This document shows positions 61,416 to 64,000 of a stretch of 64,000 bases of DNA, piece by piece. The first letter of the stretch is position 1, and the number at the start of each line of letters is the position of its first letter. The stretch lies in the NCBI RefSeq assembly GCF_028680575.1, contig NZ_JAPCKI010000010.1, forward strand, positions 1-64,000. Reading direction: 5' to 3'. Source of the stretch: Acidovorax benzenivorans. GTDB lineage: Bacteria; Pseudomonadota; Gammaproteobacteria; Burkholderiales; Burkholderiaceae_C. A program made the translations under genes and the position numbers. The notes beneath the pieces are model-generated. The model saw only the letters and a program-made list of their open reading frames with translations, did no database searches and was not told the origin of the DNA.

Positions 61416-61639
61416 GCCGGGCCTTTGTGGTGGGTGTTGCCGGGTTGATAGGGGAGATGGGCACGGGCACGCAGGCCCACAGTGCTGCCGACGCGAGCAT
61501 AAACGGCCCGCAATGACCCGCAATGGACCGCCCTGTGCAGTTTGCGCGCAAATGATTCTTTTCAGCACAGGGCAGATACACATAATGGTGTTGCACCGCC
61601 GGTGCACGATGCCTGTGCACCCAGGACCTGCCACCCACC

Positions 61640-64000
61640 ATGACACCCCACCCCGCCTCCCACGACGAAGCCCCCTCCGCACCGGGGCGGGCTCCGTGGG
61701 CGTCAGGTGAGGTGGCAGGCACCAGCAACCACCGCTGGCTGCCCGTGGTACTGCCTCCGCTGATTGCGCTGCTGACCCTGGGTTTGACCTTCCTGTACTG
61801 GCAAAGCGAAGAGAAGAGCGCACGGACCAAGCGCGAGCAGAACTTTGAGGTGGCGGCGGACCAGATTGCCTACAACCTCAAGGACCGCATGGCGACCTAC
61901 GAGGTGGTGTTGCGCGGCGTCAAGGGTTACTTTGAGGGCTCGGAGCGCATCGACCGGGCGGAGTTCCAGGCTTACGTGCGCGCGCTGCAGTTGCAAGAGA
62001 CCCGCCCTGGGTTGCAAGGGGTGTCGCTGATCGTGCAGTTCCCTGGCAAGGCGCTGGCCGCGCACCTGGAGGACATGCGCCAGCGCGGCTTCGACCAATA
62101 TGCCGTGCGCCCGCCGGGCGAGCGCGAACTGCTGGCCCCCATCACCCACATTGAACCGCTGGAGGGGCCCAACCTCAAGGCCCTGGGTTTTGATGTGCTG
62201 ACCATTCCCCCCGCCAAGGAAGCGCTGGACCGGGCCCGCGATACCGGCACATTGGCGTTGTCCGGAAGCCTGACGTTGATGCAAAACGGCACCCCAGGGC
62301 TGGTGATTTACATGCCCTTGTACGGTGTCAAAGCAGATGCAAGCACGGTGGAAGGGCGGCGCCTGGGGTTGGCGGGATGGGTGTCCGCTCCGTTTCGCTT
62401 GGAAGATGTGATCCTCGGCATGTCCCGCGAATTCGATGCTGACATTGGCCTGCAGATCACCGACAGCACCCCTGGCGGCACCACGGCGTCCCCCGGCACC
62501 GATGGAGCAGACCCAAGGGCCGCTGCAGGCACGCTGCTGTTCAGCAACCTGAAGACCTCTGCCCAGGAGGCAGGCGCCCCGGCCCTGCAGGCGCGGCGTG
62601 AACTGGAGCTGGGGGGGCGCCGCTGGACGCTGCAGATGTCCCCCCAACCGGGCTTTGCCCTGCGCTTCCAGGACGAGGGGCACCACGCGGTGGCGTTGCT
62701 GGGCACGGTGCTGAGCCTGATTCTTGCGTGGTTCACCTGGCTGCTGGCCACGGGGCGCGAACGTGCGGTGGCCCTGGCGCGCGACATGACGGCCGAACTG
62801 CGCGCCGCCCGCGACGACCTGGAGAGCACGCTCAGTGCCATCCCCGATCTGTTGTTTGAGCTGGGGCTGGATGGGTGCATCTACCACTACCGGTCGGCAC
62901 GGTCTGGAAAGCTGGCTGTGCCGCCCGAGATGTTTCTGGGTCGCCGTCTGAGCGATGTGGTCCTCCCCGAGGCCGCCGCCGGTTGCCGTGCGGCGCTGGA
63001 GGCCGCGCACCACACCGGGTATTCGTCCGGCCACCAGTTCCGGCTGGAGTTGGGCGGTACCACCCACTGGTTTGAGTTGTCGATTGCGCGCAAGGAGAGT
63101 GCGGTGCCTGGCGACGAACCCCGGTTCATCGCGCTCTCGCGTGACATCTCCAAGCGCAAGCAGGCCGAGGCCCGATCGCACCAGCTGGCGTACTTTGACG
63201 CACTCACCGGCCTGCCCAACCGGCGCATGCTGCTGGACCGCATGGAACACGCCCTGGTCAACGCGCAAAAGGCCGCGCAGGTGGGGGCGGTGCTCTACAT
63301 CGACCTCGACAACTTCAAGCAGATCAACGATGCGCGGGGGCACACCGTGGGCGATATGCTGCTCATGCAGGTGGCTCAGCGGCTCACCCAGTTGCAACGG
63401 CCGGGCGACATCGTGGCGCGCCTGGGCGGAGACGAATTTGTGGTGCTGGTGCACAACGTGGCGTCAGACATGGAGTCTGCCGGGCGCGCTGCGCTGTTGG
63501 TGGCCGAGGAGATGCGCACAGCACTGGAAGCCCCCTACACCATCGACACCCACCTCTACAGCACCACCGGCAGCATCGGCATCACGCTGTTCCCCAAGCG
63601 CGGTGAGGGTGTTGAAGACCTGCTGCGCGAGGCCGACACGGCCATGTACCGCGCCAAGGACCTGGGCCGCAATCGCATCCGTTTTTACGAAGCCGCCATG
63701 CAGGCCGACGTGCAGGAGCGCCTGGCGCTGGAACAGGACCTGAAAAAAGCGCAAACCTTGGGCCAGTTGGCCGCCTTTGTGCAAAACCAGGTGGACGCGG
63801 CGGGCAACGTGGTCGGCGGCGAGTTGCTGATGCGCTGGGACCACCCCGTGCGCGGCAACGTGCCGCCCAGCCGCTTCATCCCCATCGCCGAGGCCTCGGG
63901 CCTGATCCTGCGCATGGGCGACTGGATGATCCAGCAGGCCTGCGAGACCCTGGCCCGACTGCAGGCTTCAGGGCATGAGCTGTCGCTGTCGGTCAACGTG
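61640..64000 (+). CDS. CHASE-PAS-GGDEF-EAL membrane protein, truncated by the window edge
   Basis: The first 787 codons are present; the 3' end lies beyond the window. From ATG 61640 (MTPHPASHDEAPSAPGRAPW) the order is helix 1 (LPVVLPPLIALLTLGLTFLY), a CHASE periplasmic domain (about 70-330), helix 2 (AVALLGTVLSLILAWFTWLL), a PAS domain, then GGDEF (YFDALTGLPNRRMLLDRMEH, intact GGDEF with an RPGD I-site five residues before). The EAL domain begins AAFVQNQVDAAGNVVGGELL, then RWDHP. The signature is ELL instead of EAL, and the usual YQPQ is VQNQ, so phosphodiesterase activity may be altered. It is divergent from the alarmone synthetase, with 224 bp between them. Confidence 0.88.
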   Translation, partial: MTPHPASHDEAPSAPGRAPWASGEVAGTSNHRWLPVVLPPLIALLTLGLTFLYWQSEEKSARTKREQNFEVAADQIAYNLKDRMATYEVVLRGVKGYFEGSERIDRAEFQAYVRALQLQETRPGLQGVSLIVQFPGKALAAHLEDMRQRGFDQYAVRPPGERELLAPITHIEPLEGPNLKALGFDVLTIPPAKEALDRARDTGTLALSGSLTLMQNGTPGLVIYMPLYGVKADASTVEGRRLGLAGWVSAPFRLEDVILGMSREFDADIGLQITDSTPGGTTASPGTDGADPRAAAGTLLFSNLKTSAQEAGAPALQARRELELGGRRWTLQMSPQPGFALRFQDEGHHAVALLGTVLSLILAWFTWLLATGRERAVALARDMTAELRAARDDLESTLSAIPDLLFELGLDGCIYHYRSARSGKLAVPPEMFLGRRLSDVVLPEAAAGCRAALEAAHHTGYSSGHQFRLELGGTTHWFELSIARKESAVPGDEPRFIALSRDISKRKQAEARSHQLAYFDALTGLPNRRMLLDRMEHALVNAQKAAQVGAVLYIDLDNFKQINDARGHTVGDMLLMQVAQRLTQLQRPGDIVARLGGDEFVVLVHNVASDMESAGRAALLVAEEMRTALEAPYTIDTHLYSTTGSIGITLFPKRGEGVEDLLREADTAMYRAKDLGRNRIRFYEAAMQADVQERLALEQDLKKAQTLGQLAAFVQNQVDAAGNVVGGELLMRWDHPVRGNVPPSRFIPIAEASGLILRMGDWMIQQACETLARLQASGHELSLSVNV

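Overview
The window is a dense, high-GC bacterial chromosome segment from a betaproteobacterium of the family Comamonadaceae, most like Acidovorax or a close relative. The evidence is the smc-zipA-ligA order, the abundance of Bug-type solute receptors, a complete PHB synthesis set, a 2-methylcitrate operon of the AcnD/PrpF type, and at least twelve copies of a short dispersed palindromic repeat (core GCTATCAAAATTGATAGC-like, then paired GCGCTTG/CAAGCGC arms) that I associate with this family. I saw no rRNA, tRNA, CRISPR array, insertion sequence or prophage. One AT-richer three-gene block (about 47.7-50.5 kb) looks acquired.

Layout. 0-3.8 kb: an aldaric acid (glucarate-type) uptake and catabolism locus, with the 5' end of kdgD, two Bug receptors and a secreted lactonase around a divergent promoter region carrying two GntR/FadR-like operators. 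3.8-11.2 kb: a small XRE protein, a Sel1-repeat membrane protein, an EthD-family protein, an ABC exporter, a CopD-like protein, a small membrane protein and a PAS-GAF-GGDEF cyclase. 11.2-16.4 kb: a PrpB-like lyase and two Bug receptors in one operon, facing a PrpR-type sigma-54 activator. A near-consensus sigma-54 promoter precedes the operon. 16.6-23.7 kb: thioesterase-prpC-acnD-prpF (propionate oxidation), divergent from an ScfR/RamB-type acyl-CoA-responsive regulator. 24-27 kb: a CHASE-PAS-PAS-GGDEF-EAL protein. 27.5-36.7 kb: smc, zipA, ligA and a class A penicillin-binding protein. 36.8-40.9 kb: DUF1737, Nudix, an FAH-family hydrolase, a MarR regulator, a maleylpyruvate/maleylacetoacetate isomerase, pgeF and a small membrane protein. 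41-45 kb: phaC-phaA-phaB. 45.5-50.5 kb: an ABC-F ATPase, then the acquired block (DUF2142 membrane protein, small EamA-type flippase, GT2 glycosyltransferase), which resembles a gtr-type surface glycan modification cassette. 50.5-56.1 kb: dapC-dapD-pilU-dapE-prmB, all on the minus strand. 56.2-64 kb: a chemoreceptor with a C-terminal Cache domain, rnfB, an intracellular PHB depolymerase, a RelA/SpoT-domain alarmone synthetase, and the first 787 codons of a membrane GGDEF-EAL protein.

Themes. The window combines carbon storage (PHB synthesis and mobilisation), scavenging of organic acids (four Bug receptors, the propionate pathway, the aldarate pathway, ring-cleavage product hydrolysis) and nucleotide second messengers (three GGDEF proteins and one alarmone synthetase). 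The most notable structural signals are the sigma-54 promoter paired with the PrpR-like gene, and the dispersed repeat. The repeat lies in frame inside dapE, prmB, pgeF and ligA and supplies the last residues and stop codon of acnD.
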